A DNA stretch of 64,000 bases from Maridesulfovibrio salexigens DSM 2638 (GCF_000023445.1 NC_012881.1:2596501-2660500), one strand, 5' to 3'. Shown: positions 16,476 to 25,382, counted from the stretch's first letter. Numbers and translations: made by a program. Notes: generated from the letters alone by a model not told the origin.

Positions 16476-18650
16476 CTATGACTTCAACTTCCTGTCTACG
16501 TTAAAGGAATTGACCGTACCAAGAACGGAACGAACCTTCCCCTCCAATTGCAAATGCTTGTCGGCAATAGAATACGCCCCCCCGCCCCAAGCCTGCAATT
16601 GCCTCCCGCTAAGATTGAAAGAATTAATAAGCAGCTTCTTTCCGCTCAAAGCCGCACGCAACCTCGCTGTGGTAAAATTAAGCCCCTCCCCGCCTTCAGG
16701 ATTGAAAGAAACCGCATCCAATAAATCAAGGAAGAACCCCAATCTGGGGTCTAAATTGGCGATGTTGAAAATATGCAAATCATCAATCTTTGCAGATGCC
16801 TCTCCGCGAACTGATTGAACAAGCTCATCAGCATCCTTGCCCTGCATAAACATATTCGCATTTAGATAGATTTTACCGCGTAGAGAAACTGACAAATCCT
16901 TTGCAAAACAGGCAATCAGGCTGGGCAGGCTGGTGCCGCGTCCTTTCACATTGCATTGTGCTGCAAGTTGATCCTCGGCCAACACCACATCAGCATTCAA
17001 ATTGAGATGAAAAAGCTTACCGCTGGCCTTAAGCAAGGCTCGCTCGCTACCGGAATGGACAAAAATAGCGACATCACTGAAAGGCCAGTCATTATAGTAA
17101 AAACGGCGAATGGCAGCCTTGCCGCTGATATCCCGGCCCAGCAATGCTTCAAAATTAAATTTATCTTTTGCTTCCACAACGTCAGACGCGGTATCGCCAT
17201 CATGCTTTTCGGGGATACGGACACTCAATGATTTTAACTGCGCCTCATAGCCAGCCAGATGATTGCGAGGGGTATTAAAATAACCGGAAGCCGAAATTTG
17301 TGTTTCCTTGTGGCTCAACTGAGCATCAAACACGGTCCGCAAAGGATTTTTTTTTTCAGCCTCACAAGTAATGCTGTAATCAAAGAGTGTAAAATCAAGA
17401 GCTTCGGCCTTGAACTGGAGCTGCTTCATGTCAATGGGGAAAGCTAATGATGCCTGTGCGTTAAAAGTCCCTCCGGTTGCAGAAGCAACAGTAAAGCTGC
17501 GCACGGAGACAACGGGCTTGCCGTCCTTAAGCTCGATATCGGCATCAATCTCGGAAATGCTGAGTTCCTGTTTCTTGCCATCCAAAGATTCCAGCACCAA
17601 CACCAAATCCTTGGCGCTTACTGTCATCTTACCGGACAAGCCTTTGTTCGCGACACTAGTGGGAGGTGTGTGCAGTGCAAGAGACTTAAAAATCAAAGCA
17701 CCTTTCGGCTTGATGGACTTCAGCTTGGCGGACTCACACAGGGATCGGGTAGCATTACGTCCACGCTCACTCTTCTGGGCCATTGCATAGAGTTCTCCGG
17801 CATCAACCTGAGCTTCATCAAGCGTAACCTGAAAAGTTCCGCCCTGCCCCATTTGCAAAGACAATCCCTTGCCGCTGGTGGAATCAAGCAGCAGCCCCCC
17901 GGCCTTGATATCCATAGTTCCTGCGGCACTATCCATACTAAAATCAAGATCTGTAGTTTCAAACCTTCCAGCCTCGGCCAGCTCTGGAATGGTGGAATTT
18001 GCCATGTAACCGAATCCGGTCAAAAATCCCAAAAAGGATGCCGGATCAATTGAACATTCCGTAGCCTGAAGATTAAGTTTCAACGGAGAAGTTGAAACCA
18101 TATCCAACCGGCCGGAAAACTTGAACCCAAGCTCGGCAATTGAAGCACTGCGCACATTAAAGGCAAAGCCGCTGCTTTCCTTTTCAACACTTGCAGAGAC
18201 AGTAAGAGGATCGGCCTGATAGCTGTTCGTCAGCTGCACCCTGCCGGAAACAACGTCAATCTTATCAGGAAATAAAGCGGGCAGTTCAAGAACACCGGAA
18301 GAAGCATCACCACTCTCTCGGTGAGCCTGCGCCATCACGTCCGGGTCCTGGAGAACCACATGACGCAGCTTAATCTCGCCGCTGAGCAGGCTGGGGATAT
18401 CAGGGAAAATTTCCAGTTGCGGTATGCGGATAGTATCCATACCGCTCTGGACACGCAGGTTGGTAACCCGCAGGGAAGGAAGGGGGGAATAATGGAGTTC
18501 GATATCCTCCATTACCACCCCCATGTTGGTCATATCAGAAAGCAGCTTCTGTGCGGCATCCACAAAATGAACTCTGACAAGCACCATGGAACCGACCATA
18601 ATCACGGCCGCAATAATTCCGCCAATGAGGAGTCCCTTCTTGTGCATCAT
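16476..18650 (-). CDS. AsmA-like bridge/scaffold protein
   Basis: 724 residues from ATG 18650 (MMHKKGLLIGGIIAAVIMVG). A GTG at 18659 is an alternative start; SD evidence is weak for both. One N-terminal membrane anchor (about 6-27) is followed by a long beta-rich periplasmic domain. Alternating segments such as PLPSLRVTNLRVQSGMDTIR and a C-terminal repeat (ASAKIDDLHIFNIANLDPRL ... LRAALSGKKLLINSFNLSGR) are typical of the AsmA family, whose members span the periplasm as grooved rods that move phospholipids or affect outer-membrane assembly. The length is intermediate between E. coli AsmA and its larger paralogues. It sits between the LPP20 protein and the large lipoprotein in one operon, so it probably serves the same envelope structure. 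Confidence 0.82.
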   Translation of the reverse strand: MMHKKGLLIGGIIAAVIMVGSMVLVRVHFVDAAQKLLSDMTNMGVVMEDIELHYSPLPSLRVTNLRVQSGMDTIRIPQLEIFPDIPSLLSGEIKLRHVVLQDPDVMAQAHRESGDASSGVLELPALFPDKIDVVSGRVQLTNSYQADPLTVSASVEKESSGFAFNVRSASIAELGFKFSGRLDMVSTSPLKLNLQATECSIDPASFLGFLTGFGYMANSTIPELAEAGRFETTDLDFSMDSAAGTMDIKAGGLLLDSTSGKGLSLQMGQGGTFQVTLDEAQVDAGELYAMAQKSERGRNATRSLCESAKLKSIKPKGALIFKSLALHTPPTSVANKGLSGKMTVSAKDLVLVLESLDGKKQELSISEIDADIELKDGKPVVSVRSFTVASATGGTFNAQASLAFPIDMKQLQFKAEALDFTLFDYSITCEAEKKNPLRTVFDAQLSHKETQISASGYFNTPRNHLAGYEAQLKSLSVRIPEKHDGDTASDVVEAKDKFNFEALLGRDISGKAAIRRFYYNDWPFSDVAIFVHSGSERALLKASGKLFHLNLNADVVLAEDQLAAQCNVKGRGTSLPSLIACFAKDLSVSLRGKIYLNANMFMQGKDADELVQSVRGEASAKIDDLHIFNIANLDPRLGFFLDLLDAVSFNPEGGEGLNFTTARLRAALSGKKLLINSFNLSGRQLQAWGGGAYSIADKHLQLEGKVRSVLGTVNSFNVDRKLKS

Positions 18651-18669
18651 CACAGACACCGCCTTTTTA

Positions 18670-19641
18670 TTACTTAAGAACGAATACTACCCTTGCCTGT
18701 GCCAACAGATTGTACTTCTGGTCATAGGCAAATACGGTTGACGCATCTTCAACGCTGACAACAGCATCAGTTACGTTCTGCACAGTCTTGCCCTTAAGCA
18801 CCATTGGAGACTTACTGCCCCAAGATTCAAGCAGGGCACGCGCTTTTTGCAGATCAGTTGTGTAACCCCCGCAGCCTCTTTCAATCAGGACCTGATTAAG
18901 TACCTTGGAAGGATCGAAAAGAACTTCATTCTTTTCGGTCAGGATGCGGTTAACCAGCGCTGGTTTAAAATCAAAGTCCCGTACGTCAACGATTATACCG
19001 TCAACCGGGGTGGCAACAGCTTCCTGAATCTTATCTGAAGCAGGCTCAGTAGTTTGAACGGCAGAATCAACCTTCTCGGCTACTTCTTCCTTAACTTCAG
19101 GCTTGTCTTCCACAACAGGCTTTTCTTTTTCCTTAATAGCCGGCATGGGAATAGAAGCTATTTCCTGTACCTTTTCAGGCTTGAAAGCAGGAATCTCACG
19201 AATCTTTAATTCCTGGGGTTCCTTGAGGATGATTTCATCAAAAGCACTGTACACGGAATCGTGACCGTGCAGGTTCAAGCGCAGACAAACCCGGGCATAA
19301 CCTTCAGTACGATCAAAAGATTCACCGCAGGGAACAGCGCCGCGCAAGGTACCGTCAACAGTGGTTTTGACCTTTTCGCTTGCAAGCATCCCGTCACGAA
19401 CAGTGGTTTGACCGCTCAGGCGCAATCCCTGAAATATTTCAAGCATCCTTCTTTGAGCAACCACTTCGGCGGCGCGTTTAGCACGGTAACGGCTCTGTCC
19501 CGCCTCGGACTCACCTATTACCTGAATGTACCCTTTCTGGAATACTTCATCCTGATTCACAACCTCTACAATCTTTTCCCCGGCAACAGCGGAGCCGGCA
19601 AAAAGCACTACCGTTGTCAGGGCTAGCAATATTTTTTTCAC
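18670..19641 (-). CDS. LPP20-domain exported protein (FlgP-like)
   Basis: 323 residues from GTG 19641 (VKKILLALTTVVLFAGSAVA), with GGAGG 5 nt upstream. The frame continues to 19653 but that start lies in the SD. A signal peptide is present, without a lipobox. Residues 40-120 fit the LPP20 domain: AKRAAEVVAQRRMLEIFQGL, then SGQTTVRDGM and VDGTLRGAVPCG. A K/E/V/P-rich linker (about 150-200) joins a C-terminal domain with VDGIIVDVRDFDFKPALVNR. That C-terminal element recurs in the protein at 45122-46171. LPP20 proteins include Vibrio FlgP, part of the flagellar H-ring, and Helicobacter lipoproteins. The role here is inferred from that resemblance. Confidence 0.75.
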   Translation of the reverse strand: MKKILLALTTVVLFAGSAVAGEKIVEVVNQDEVFQKGYIQVIGESEAGQSRYRAKRAAEVVAQRRMLEIFQGLRLSGQTTVRDGMLASEKVKTTVDGTLRGAVPCGESFDRTEGYARVCLRLNLHGHDSVYSAFDEIILKEPQELKIREIPAFKPEKVQEIASIPMPAIKEKEKPVVEDKPEVKEEVAEKVDSAVQTTEPASDKIQEAVATPVDGIIVDVRDFDFKPALVNRILTEKNEVLFDPSKVLNQVLIERGCGGYTTDLQKARALLESWGSKSPMVLKGKTVQNVTDAVVSVEDASTVFAYDQKYNLLAQARVVFVLK

Positions 19642-19655
19642 ATTATCCTCCACTG

Positions 19656-20861
19656 TTAGTAAATATTCATAATGTTGCGCAGACGCATCAGGGAAAGAAT
19701 GAGGTCAGCGCCATCCATATTGGCATCAGGACGGAAAGCACCGGACAGGTCGGTTTCCATCAGGTTGCGGTTAACCACGGTAACAATAGCGTTGTACCAG
19801 GCATCAGTGGCTTCCACGTCCGGATAGAGAGAATTTTTCTGCCCCATATGCTGAGTAGACATGGAATCATCACCTGTCAGCTTAATAAGCACATCCTCCA
19901 GCACAAAAGCCAATTCCTTGCGGGTCATGGGCTTCTTGGGATGAAAAAGGTAGGCACGGGTCTGCTCGTCATAAGTCGGCTCAAGCCCCCGGACATGCCA
20001 CTTAAGCACAGTCATAATTTCAGGCTCAAACATATGCCCTACAACATCGGCGGGAGTGAATTCGGCTTTTTTGTCGTCACCGGGAACAGGAATGCGTCCG
20101 GCGAAAAGTCTGTCCAAATGGAGCTCATCCACCAGCAGTGCGGCAACGTCAGCACGATCAACTTCTTCCTTGACCGCGATCTGCTTGGCAACATCAGTCA
20201 GGGTATAATTGCTCATGGCCCGCAGAATCTTCTGGGCACGATTGTAAAGCAGATTTGCTTTATCGTGCCACTTGCCCGGAGAAGCGGAAAGAACAACGCC
20301 GAGAACATCTTCGGCCTTACGGAATTCACCGCCCTTGAAATAGGCTTCACCCATAAAATAATGCGCTGCTTCAGTATGGCGATAGTAAGGAAGATCCTCT
20401 TCAACCACGTATTTCAGCATCAGCTTGGCATCGGCATAGAGATCTTCCGCCCTCTGCAACCAGCCGCGGGTGGCGATATGACTGTAAACCCGAATACCGG
20501 TCACGTAGACACTGAATTTCTGCGATCTATCACGCCTTGCTTCACGCACAGCCTTGTCAAACTGGTCAATTGCCCTTTCAGCATCAACGGCACTGTATTC
20601 AGCATCGCTTTCAGCCTCGGCACGCATGGCGTAGACAAGAGCCTTACCTGCAATGGCAGGCGCATATTCATCATCAAGGGCTACTGCCCGCTCAAAACGG
20701 ACAAACGCCTTATCAGGCATACCTTGATCTATCAGTTCCATCCCCATCAAATAATGATGGGCCGGGTTGTCCTCAATAGACATGGGTTTTACTTTTTTTC
20801 CACATCCCGCAAGGGAGAGAATCAAAAGCAGGCCCGTGAGAAATATTAAATATTTTTTCAT
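19656..20861 (-). CDS. Lipoprotein with TPR repeats and a C-terminal SLH-like domain
   Basis: 401 residues from ATG 20861 (MKKYLIFLTGLL); GGAGG lies 8 nt upstream. The frame extends to 20876 but that ATG is inside the SD. The lipobox LSLAGC acylates Cys 20. TPR-like helices follow (about 38-185; MELIDQGMPDKAFVRFERAV, AAHYFMGEAYFKGGEFRKAE). The C-terminal 120 residues resemble an S-layer homology segment: PMTRKELAFVLEDVLIKL, YPDVEATDAWYNAI and a final AFRPDANMDGADLI. SLH domains bind cell-wall polymers or peptidoglycan, so the protein may tether the outer-membrane complex to the wall. It lies 14 nt before the LPP20 gene. The antisense frame of 411 codons across it is a shadow. Confidence 0.78.
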   Translation of the reverse strand: MKKYLIFLTGLLLILSLAGCGKKVKPMSIEDNPAHHYLMGMELIDQGMPDKAFVRFERAVALDDEYAPAIAGKALVYAMRAEAESDAEYSAVDAERAIDQFDKAVREARRDRSQKFSVYVTGIRVYSHIATRGWLQRAEDLYADAKLMLKYVVEEDLPYYRHTEAAHYFMGEAYFKGGEFRKAEDVLGVVLSASPGKWHDKANLLYNRAQKILRAMSNYTLTDVAKQIAVKEEVDRADVAALLVDELHLDRLFAGRIPVPGDDKKAEFTPADVVGHMFEPEIMTVLKWHVRGLEPTYDEQTRAYLFHPKKPMTRKELAFVLEDVLIKLTGDDSMSTQHMGQKNSLYPDVEATDAWYNAIVTVVNRNLMETDLSGAFRPDANMDGADLILSLMRLRNIMNIY

Positions 20862-20879
20862 CCGGTTATCCTCCATGCA

Positions 20880-21986
20880 TTAGAATCCTTCGGGATTCTG
20901 CCAACGGAATTTTAAATTCCTGCCATCCATTTTACTCTGGAATTTCTCCACCCCTACATTCTGCAATGCGGTGGAAACGCGCTTAAGCAAGGTTTCGGCA
21001 CGCAAGGTGGACCAATAGGTCACTTCCATGTTCATACCGTTCTGACGCTTTACTTCTTTGCGCACAAATCCGGGAACGTCCTCAAGAGCTGTACCGATAT
21101 GGGAAAGTTCGGGAAAACCAAGGAAAGTCAATGTGTAACGAAAACCCTTGCCTCGATCCAACTCAGATTCCATATGCTCAAGCAGCTCACGCGCAATCCT
21201 TACTGAAGCCCAGTAAGCTTCAGGTTCAGCGGCTTCAACAGCTCGGCCATAGACTTCAGCTGGCTTACCGGAAAGGCTCACGTATTTTTCAATGGGCCTG
21301 CGCACTTCACCGATCTTGAGTCCGTCAGAAATTCTAACGCAGGTCAAATGCATTACAGGATTGGCATCCCTCGGCAACTCAAGATCGACAGTAACAACAT
21401 AGTCAGCCTTGAGCAGCCTGTTGAACTTGGCAGCCTTATTAAGATTCATGGAACCTTCAATCTCACCGTACTTAGCACGGGACATGGGCCAGTCGATTAC
21501 TTCGAACTGGAATTTATCTCCGAAAGTACGCGAAACAGCGTGTACAAGTTCTCTCATTGACTGGGGAGGAACGGAATTGAACCCGGCCCCGGAACCGAAA
21601 ATGAGCAACCTCGGCAGGCCGGACATTTTCTGAAGAATAGCAAGGGTGGTGTAGTCGGAATACATAAGCTTACTATCGACAACGACATCAATAGTAATGA
21701 CATAACCGTCATCAGTAGCCCCTTCCCTCAACACCTTGTAAGAAGAGATATACCCTTTAGAGTGGCTGGCTATTTCGTCACGGACCAGCACCCCGGACTC
21801 AACAAGAGAGTCAGAGGCCAAAGCCGTGCCGATCTGCATTTCAACAGCAGTGCGCAAAGCAGAGTTAAGCGCCTGATGACGATCAACTCCCTCACCGGTA
21901 GCCTCCACAGCAAATGCTGTGGAGGCAGCCAGTAATATTGCAAGCGAAATGGCAACCACTTGAGAGTACAGTTTTGCTAAGGACAT
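20880..21986 (-). CDS. Exported FlgT-N-like protein
   Basis: 368 residues with a signal peptide ending in AFA. Residues 27-115 match the FlgT N-terminal pattern: GEGVDRHQALNSALRTAVEM, then RDEIASHSKGYISSYKVLRE and GYVITIDVVVDSKLM. A CsgG/TolB-like middle (LPRLLIFGSGAGF; KADYVVTVDLEL) and a C-terminal alpha-beta domain (ETLLKRVSTALQNVGVEKF) follow. FlgT is a three-domain periplasmic protein of the Vibrio flagellar H-ring. GAGG lies 5 nt upstream of ATG 21986. The neighbours encode an LPP20 protein and a CsgG/FlgO-like protein, the same trio seen with FlgT in Vibrio. No flagellar structural genes lie in this window, so another envelope machine remains possible. Confidence 0.7.
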   Translation of the reverse strand: MSLAKLYSQVVAISLAILLAASTAFAVEATGEGVDRHQALNSALRTAVEMQIGTALASDSLVESGVLVRDEIASHSKGYISSYKVLREGATDDGYVITIDVVVDSKLMYSDYTTLAILQKMSGLPRLLIFGSGAGFNSVPPQSMRELVHAVSRTFGDKFQFEVIDWPMSRAKYGEIEGSMNLNKAAKFNRLLKADYVVTVDLELPRDANPVMHLTCVRISDGLKIGEVRRPIEKYVSLSGKPAEVYGRAVEAAEPEAYWASVRIARELLEHMESELDRGKGFRYTLTFLGFPELSHIGTALEDVPGFVRKEVKRQNGMNMEVTYWSTLRAETLLKRVSTALQNVGVEKFQSKMDGRNLKFRWQNPEGF

Positions 21987-22016
21987 ACAGACCTCATCTT
22001 TTTGCGGCAGAAAAAC

Positions 22017-22958
22017 CTACCATTCACTGTTACTCTGCTTTCTACGCTGCTTAACGCGGTGCTGCTTAACGATCTTCACTTCATTACCGGAAATGTAGAC
22101 ACGTCCCTTCATGTTGAGCTTTTTAAGCATGCGAACCATGTTGCGCTTCAGGTGTGCGGAATCAATTGAAGACTTATACCACAATTCGTGATGGGAAGAA
22201 GTATTCAGAGCATTGCTCTTAGGACGATGGCTATCGTAACCGGTGAAGATAGTAATGTAATCTTCAACGTCGAGCATATCATCATCGCTGAAGCCATCAA
22301 AAATAAGAGTCCATTCGAGAAGACGTCCACTGGAACCGATACCGGAACCTCCGCCACTGCCGGAGCCGCCACCGTCACCATCAGAATAACTGCCGCCTTC
22401 GGGATGATACTGGTCAAGTCGGTCAGCAAGTACAGCACCTACGTCTGAACCGATGATTTTGGACATCTTACCGACTGCTTCGAGAACATCATTACGGCTG
22501 TAGGGTCTGGGGACAAGCTGATATTGCTGCGGTTCGGCCTCAAAATTGCCCATTCTGGAACCATCCCATACTGATAGGAGTCGTCCTTCAACACGGGCGG
22601 TAACCCTGACACTGTTCTGATTACTCTTGGCGTTGGGGTAAATACTGAAAATACAAAGGACATCAATACCGGCATCCTTGGCGATCTGGATAAGCTCGGC
22701 ATCGTTACGTCTTGTGCGACCCTGAACGTGGGTCATATGGGTCAAGGCTGTTTCATCTTTGACATCGAAACCGAGATTGACCATCTCGTTGGAAATCGCG
22801 TTAAGTACCCGTTTAAAAACTCTTGAACTGCGGGGAACAGTATCTGGATCAGCATCCTCGCCAACAATCATAACCCTCGGAAGATCAGTAGCCAAAGCCA
22901 TGGAAGGCGCCACAAAAAAGCAGACCATGGCTATGAGAAGCAGTATTGGTTTCCTCAT
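22017..22958 (-). CDS. Exported CsgG/FlgO-like protein, first gene of the envelope cluster
   Basis: 313 residues with a signal peptide (cleaved near SMALA). Residues 26-185 follow a CsgG/TolB-N-like layout: LPRVMIVGEDADPD, a long helix SSRVFKRVLNAISNEMVNLG, IQIAKDAGIDVLCIFSIYPN and VRVTARVEGRLLSVWDGSRM. A glycine/serine-rich linker (about 198-215, GDGGGSGSGGGSGIGSSG) leads to a C-terminal alpha-beta domain (LLEWTLIFDGFSDDDM ... HLKRNMVRMLKKLNMKGR). The basic tail (KQHRVKQRRKQ) is unusual for a periplasmic protein. AAGGAG lies 6 nt before ATG 22958, and the long AT-rich gap upstream should hold the operon promoter. Confidence 0.68.
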   Translation of the reverse strand: MRKPILLLIAMVCFFVAPSMALATDLPRVMIVGEDADPDTVPRSSRVFKRVLNAISNEMVNLGFDVKDETALTHMTHVQGRTRRNDAELIQIAKDAGIDVLCIFSIYPNAKSNQNSVRVTARVEGRLLSVWDGSRMGNFEAEPQQYQLVPRPYSRNDVLEAVGKMSKIIGSDVGAVLADRLDQYHPEGGSYSDGDGGGSGSGGGSGIGSSGRLLEWTLIFDGFSDDDMLDVEDYITIFTGYDSHRPKSNALNTSSHHELWYKSSIDSAHLKRNMVRMLKKLNMKGRVYISGNEVKIVKQHRVKQRRKQSNSEW

Positions 22959-23491
22959 GTCACTCTCCTTGAAAATGTATGGTTACATCATTTTGCCCGA
23001 TTCCCGATGCCCGGACAGGTTCTATGAAACAAATCCTCAACCCTTATCCCGACTTCGGAAATGGTTGATCCTAACCAAGTTAACACAACTATAATTAGTA
23101 AATATATTATATTACACAACTTATGCAACATAATTTAAATTTACTGTGCATGTTGCGTACACGCATGGATTTATTCTGCGAATACCCCTGAAATACTGAA
23201 AAATAAATCAACATATCGATCCGCTTGCAACAGACACATTGCCCAAAGTTTTTCATATTTCTATTAAGGAGCCCTTTTGTCGGCGCTGTCAGGCTACCTA
23301 TGTGCATATTGAAAAACACCCTGTTTTATGTATACCACATATAAACGATATTTATCCACGTTTTTTATATTGAAAACATTGCGTGGAAAAAGCGAGGGGA
23401 AAAAGAGATACCAATTCCCTACACACTCAACTCAATAGGCTTTTGGGTTAATAAACGACTATCAACAAACTTAAAATAAAGGCTTTTCTTA
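22959..23491. promoter_or_regulatory. Divergent AT-rich intergenic region
   Basis: 533 nt without a supported gene, between the envelope cluster and the small orphan gene at 23492. The stretch 23090-23130 is almost pure A/T (TATTATATTACACAAC) and is the likeliest promoter location for the leftward operon. A 70-codon Cys-rich frame at 23107-23319 (minus) has no SD and is not called. I see no terminator or strong repeat. Confidence 0.4.
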
Positions 23492-23962
23492 ATGAAACCC
23501 AAGAAGACAAATACCGCGACTAAAACATGGGAAATGATGCAGTGCTCCCGCGAAGTGCTAGGGGCAACCTGCATGCAAAAGATTTTCTCTAGAGGTCAAA
23601 GCCAGATCAACCGCTACTGTTCATCACCACAACATGAAGACCACCAGCGGAATCCGCTGGACAGACTTCATTTGCTGTTCAGCAAACTGGAAGAAGAAGG
23701 AGAAAAAGAACTCGTTATCGCAGCACTAAACCACCTATGCGGCTCAATAGGATACAGAGTTCAAGAGCAACAGGAGATCATTCCCGACAAATTAACAGTC
23801 GAAGAAGAATGCCTTGATGATTATCCTGAAAAAGTTGAACTGGACAGATTGATCACCACCAATGCCGCTCCGGAACTTGTCCGAAGACAGGGAGAGCACA
23901 CCTGCCGGGAAATAATGGAAACAGTGACCAGTTATGAGGAGCACTGCAAAAAGAAAGGATAA
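23492..23962 (+). CDS. Small orphan cytoplasmic protein, possibly of phage/regulatory origin
   Basis: 156 residues, no recognised domain. The N-terminal third (ATKTWEMMQCSREVLGATCM, then RGQSQINRYCSSPQHEDHQR) looks like a short DNA-binding-type region with NPLDRL following. The rest is acidic and helical, ending CKKKG. Four cysteines are scattered. From memory, proteins starting in this way occur as small genes beside prophage or regulatory loci in Desulfovibrio. That is recollection, not proof. The SD is weak (AAAGG about 11 nt upstream). It ends at a strong convergent terminator shared with yajQ. Confidence 0.6.
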   Translation: MKPKKTNTATKTWEMMQCSREVLGATCMQKIFSRGQSQINRYCSSPQHEDHQRNPLDRLHLLFSKLEEEGEKELVIAALNHLCGSIGYRVQEQQEIIPDKLTVEEECLDDYPEKVELDRLITTNAAPELVRRQGEHTCREIMETVTSYEEHCKKKG

Positions 23963-23966
23963 GAAA

Positions 23967-23999
23967 AACCCCGCCCTGAAATAAATTCAGGACGGGGTT
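23967..23999. terminator. Bidirectional terminator between the orphan gene and yajQ
   Basis: AACCCCGCCCTGAA (23967-23980) pairs with TTCAGGACGGGGTT (23986-23999), 14 bp with one mismatch that becomes a G-U wobble on the minus strand. The minus strand is followed by TTTTTCTTATC, so it mainly terminates yajQ. The + strand tail is weaker. Confidence 0.8.
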
Positions 24000-24022
24000 A
24001 AAATTTAACCGAAGTTCTTTTA

Positions 24023-24514
24023 TTACTTCTTCATATTAACATACTGGAAAGGCATATCAAGATCCGAATCTCTGACCAGAGCAATAACGGACTGCAGATC
24101 ATCCAGTTTTTTACCGGTAACGCGGACCTGATCATCCTGAATAGCAGCCTGAACTTTCAATTTACTGGCTTTGATCAACTTTACGATCTTTTTAGCTGTA
24201 TCTTTATCGATCCCTTCTTTCAATTTAATTTCCTGCTTGAGCTGAGCGCTGGAAGTAGGCTCAACCTTACCGAAATCAAGAGATCTGGGATCAACCTTAC
24301 GTCTGGTGAAATGAGTAATCATCATATCCTTAACGGCCTTGATTTTCATTTCATCGCCGGTAACGAGGCTGATGGTATTTGTCTTTTTGTTCAGATCAAT
24401 TTCAGTATTCACCCCGCGAAAATCGTAACGGGTATCAATTTCTTTAAGTACGTTGTTTACAGCGTTATCAACTTCCTGTGCGTCGATCTGGCTGACAATA
24501 TCAAAAGACGGCAT
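24023..24514 (-). CDS. yajQ: YajQ family nucleotide/c-di-GMP-binding protein
   Basis: 163 residues, the usual family length. It begins [20 protein letters not shown] and carries [19 protein letters not shown], then [20 protein letters not shown] and [20 protein letters not shown], all near-identical to known YajQ proteins. The fold has two ferredoxin-like domains. YajQ in Xanthomonas binds c-di-GMP and a transcription factor, and in other bacteria it binds tRNA or nucleotides. The start is ATG 24514 after GGAGGATATACA. It has its own promoter and shares a terminator with the convergent gene at 23492. A link to the c-di-GMP enzymes at 25414-31163 is possible but unproven. Confidence 0.95.
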
Positions 24515-24559
24515 TGTATATCCTCCATATAAGATAAATAGCTGTTTGAAGTCGCTCGT

Positions 24560-24587
24560 AATCTAACAATCGGCAAGACATAGTCAA
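24560..24587 (-). promoter_or_regulatory. Candidate sigma-70 promoter of yajQ
   Basis: On the minus strand TTGACT (24587-24582) and TAGATT (24565-24560) are separated by 16 nt, about 45 nt upstream of the yajQ start. This is a fair match to the -35/-10 consensus. Confidence 0.5.
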
Positions 24588-24607
24588 GTCCTGCGTGCCC
24601 ATGAGGA

Positions 24608-24937
24608 TCAAGATTTCAAGGCTTCACCAACTGATGGGTATATATTAAAAATGGTATTAAGCTTAGTAAGCTTGAATATCTGCTCCACTTTTGGATGCAG
24701 TCCGGCAATCAAAAGACGTCCGTCTTTCGGCATGCAATTCGTAATTGGAATCAACCCGGCAAGACCGCAGGAATCCATAAATAGAACAGCAGAAAGATCG
24801 AGCACAAAGCTCCTGCCTCCTTTACTAACCAAAGAAGACACATGCTCCTGTAATTCGGATGAATTAGTTGCATCAACCCTGCTTTCACCAACACGCAGAA
24901 TGACAAAGTCCCCGACCCTTTCATGAGACAAAATCAT
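24608..24937 (-). CDS. STAS-domain anti-sigma factor antagonist
   Basis: 109 residues, a single STAS domain. The order is typical: an N-terminal strand (GDFVILRVGESRVDATNSSE), then SFVLDLSAVLFMDSCGLAGL with the phosphorylatable serine in DSCGL, then GRLLIAGLHPKVEQIFKLT. SpoIIAA/RsbV-type proteins bind an anti-sigma kinase and are switched by serine phosphorylation. GAGGAG lies 7 nt before ATG 24937. No partner kinase (RsbW) or PP2C phosphatase is in this window, so the partner must be encoded elsewhere. It sits alone between yajQ and a divergent YciI gene. Confidence 0.92.
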   Translation of the reverse strand: MILSHERVGDFVILRVGESRVDATNSSELQEHVSSLVSKGGRSFVLDLSAVLFMDSCGLAGLIPITNCMPKDGRLLIAGLHPKVEQIFKLTKLNTIFNIYPSVGEALKS

Positions 24938-25076
24938 AATCTGCTCCTCAACAATTTATATAATTAGCTTGCATTCCATTGCTGTATACAAAAAGAACTG
25001 TCAATTCGAAACATTACAATGTACTACAACACCAACCTATAAAATTTAGCATTCCAAGCCGGAGAGGGCAACCGCT

Positions 25077-25376
25077 ATGTATATTCTGAATCTAAACTAC
25101 ATTAAACCATTAGAAAATATTGATGCGTTACTGGAAGAGCACATCAAATTTCTAAAAAAACATTATGAAAATGGAACCTTCATAGCCTCAGGCCGTAAAG
25201 TACCACGCACCGGGGGGATCATTCTCGCCAGAAACATTGATCTGGAACAACTTGAAAAGACCATTAATGAAGATCCCTTCAAACGCGAAGGCGTTGCTGA
25301 ATACGAAATTATTGAATTCATCCCTACAATGATGGCGGATGGTTATGAAATTCTAAAAGAGACTCCAGAATATTAA
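25077..25376 (+). CDS. YciI family protein
   Basis: 99 residues, cytoplasmic. It matches YCII-related proteins: MYILNLNYIKPLENIDAL, then HIKFLKKHYENGTFIASGRK, GGIILARNI, and EDPFKREGVAEYEIIEF with the conserved DPF. The fold is a dimeric ferredoxin-like barrel with a possible His-Asp active site (H23 and D62 by eye). The function is not established for most members. The SD is modest (GGAGAGGG about 8 nt before ATG 25077). It is divergent from the STAS gene and convergent with the EIIC-EAL gene, with a hairpin in the 37-nt gap. Confidence 0.88.
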   Translation: MYILNLNYIKPLENIDALLEEHIKFLKKHYENGTFIASGRKVPRTGGIILARNIDLEQLEKTINEDPFKREGVAEYEIIEFIPTMMADGYEILKETPEY

Positions 25377-25382
25377 TATTAA

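Noticed and set aside
19614-20849. 411-codon open frame on the + strand across the SLH/TPR lipoprotein gene
   Set aside because: It is antisense to a gene with a clear lipobox, SD and domains; its translation has no family look and no SD. A shadow frame.
23107-23319. 70-codon Cys-rich frame on the minus strand in the AT-rich gap
   Set aside because: GTG start without SD and no recognised pattern; likely chance.
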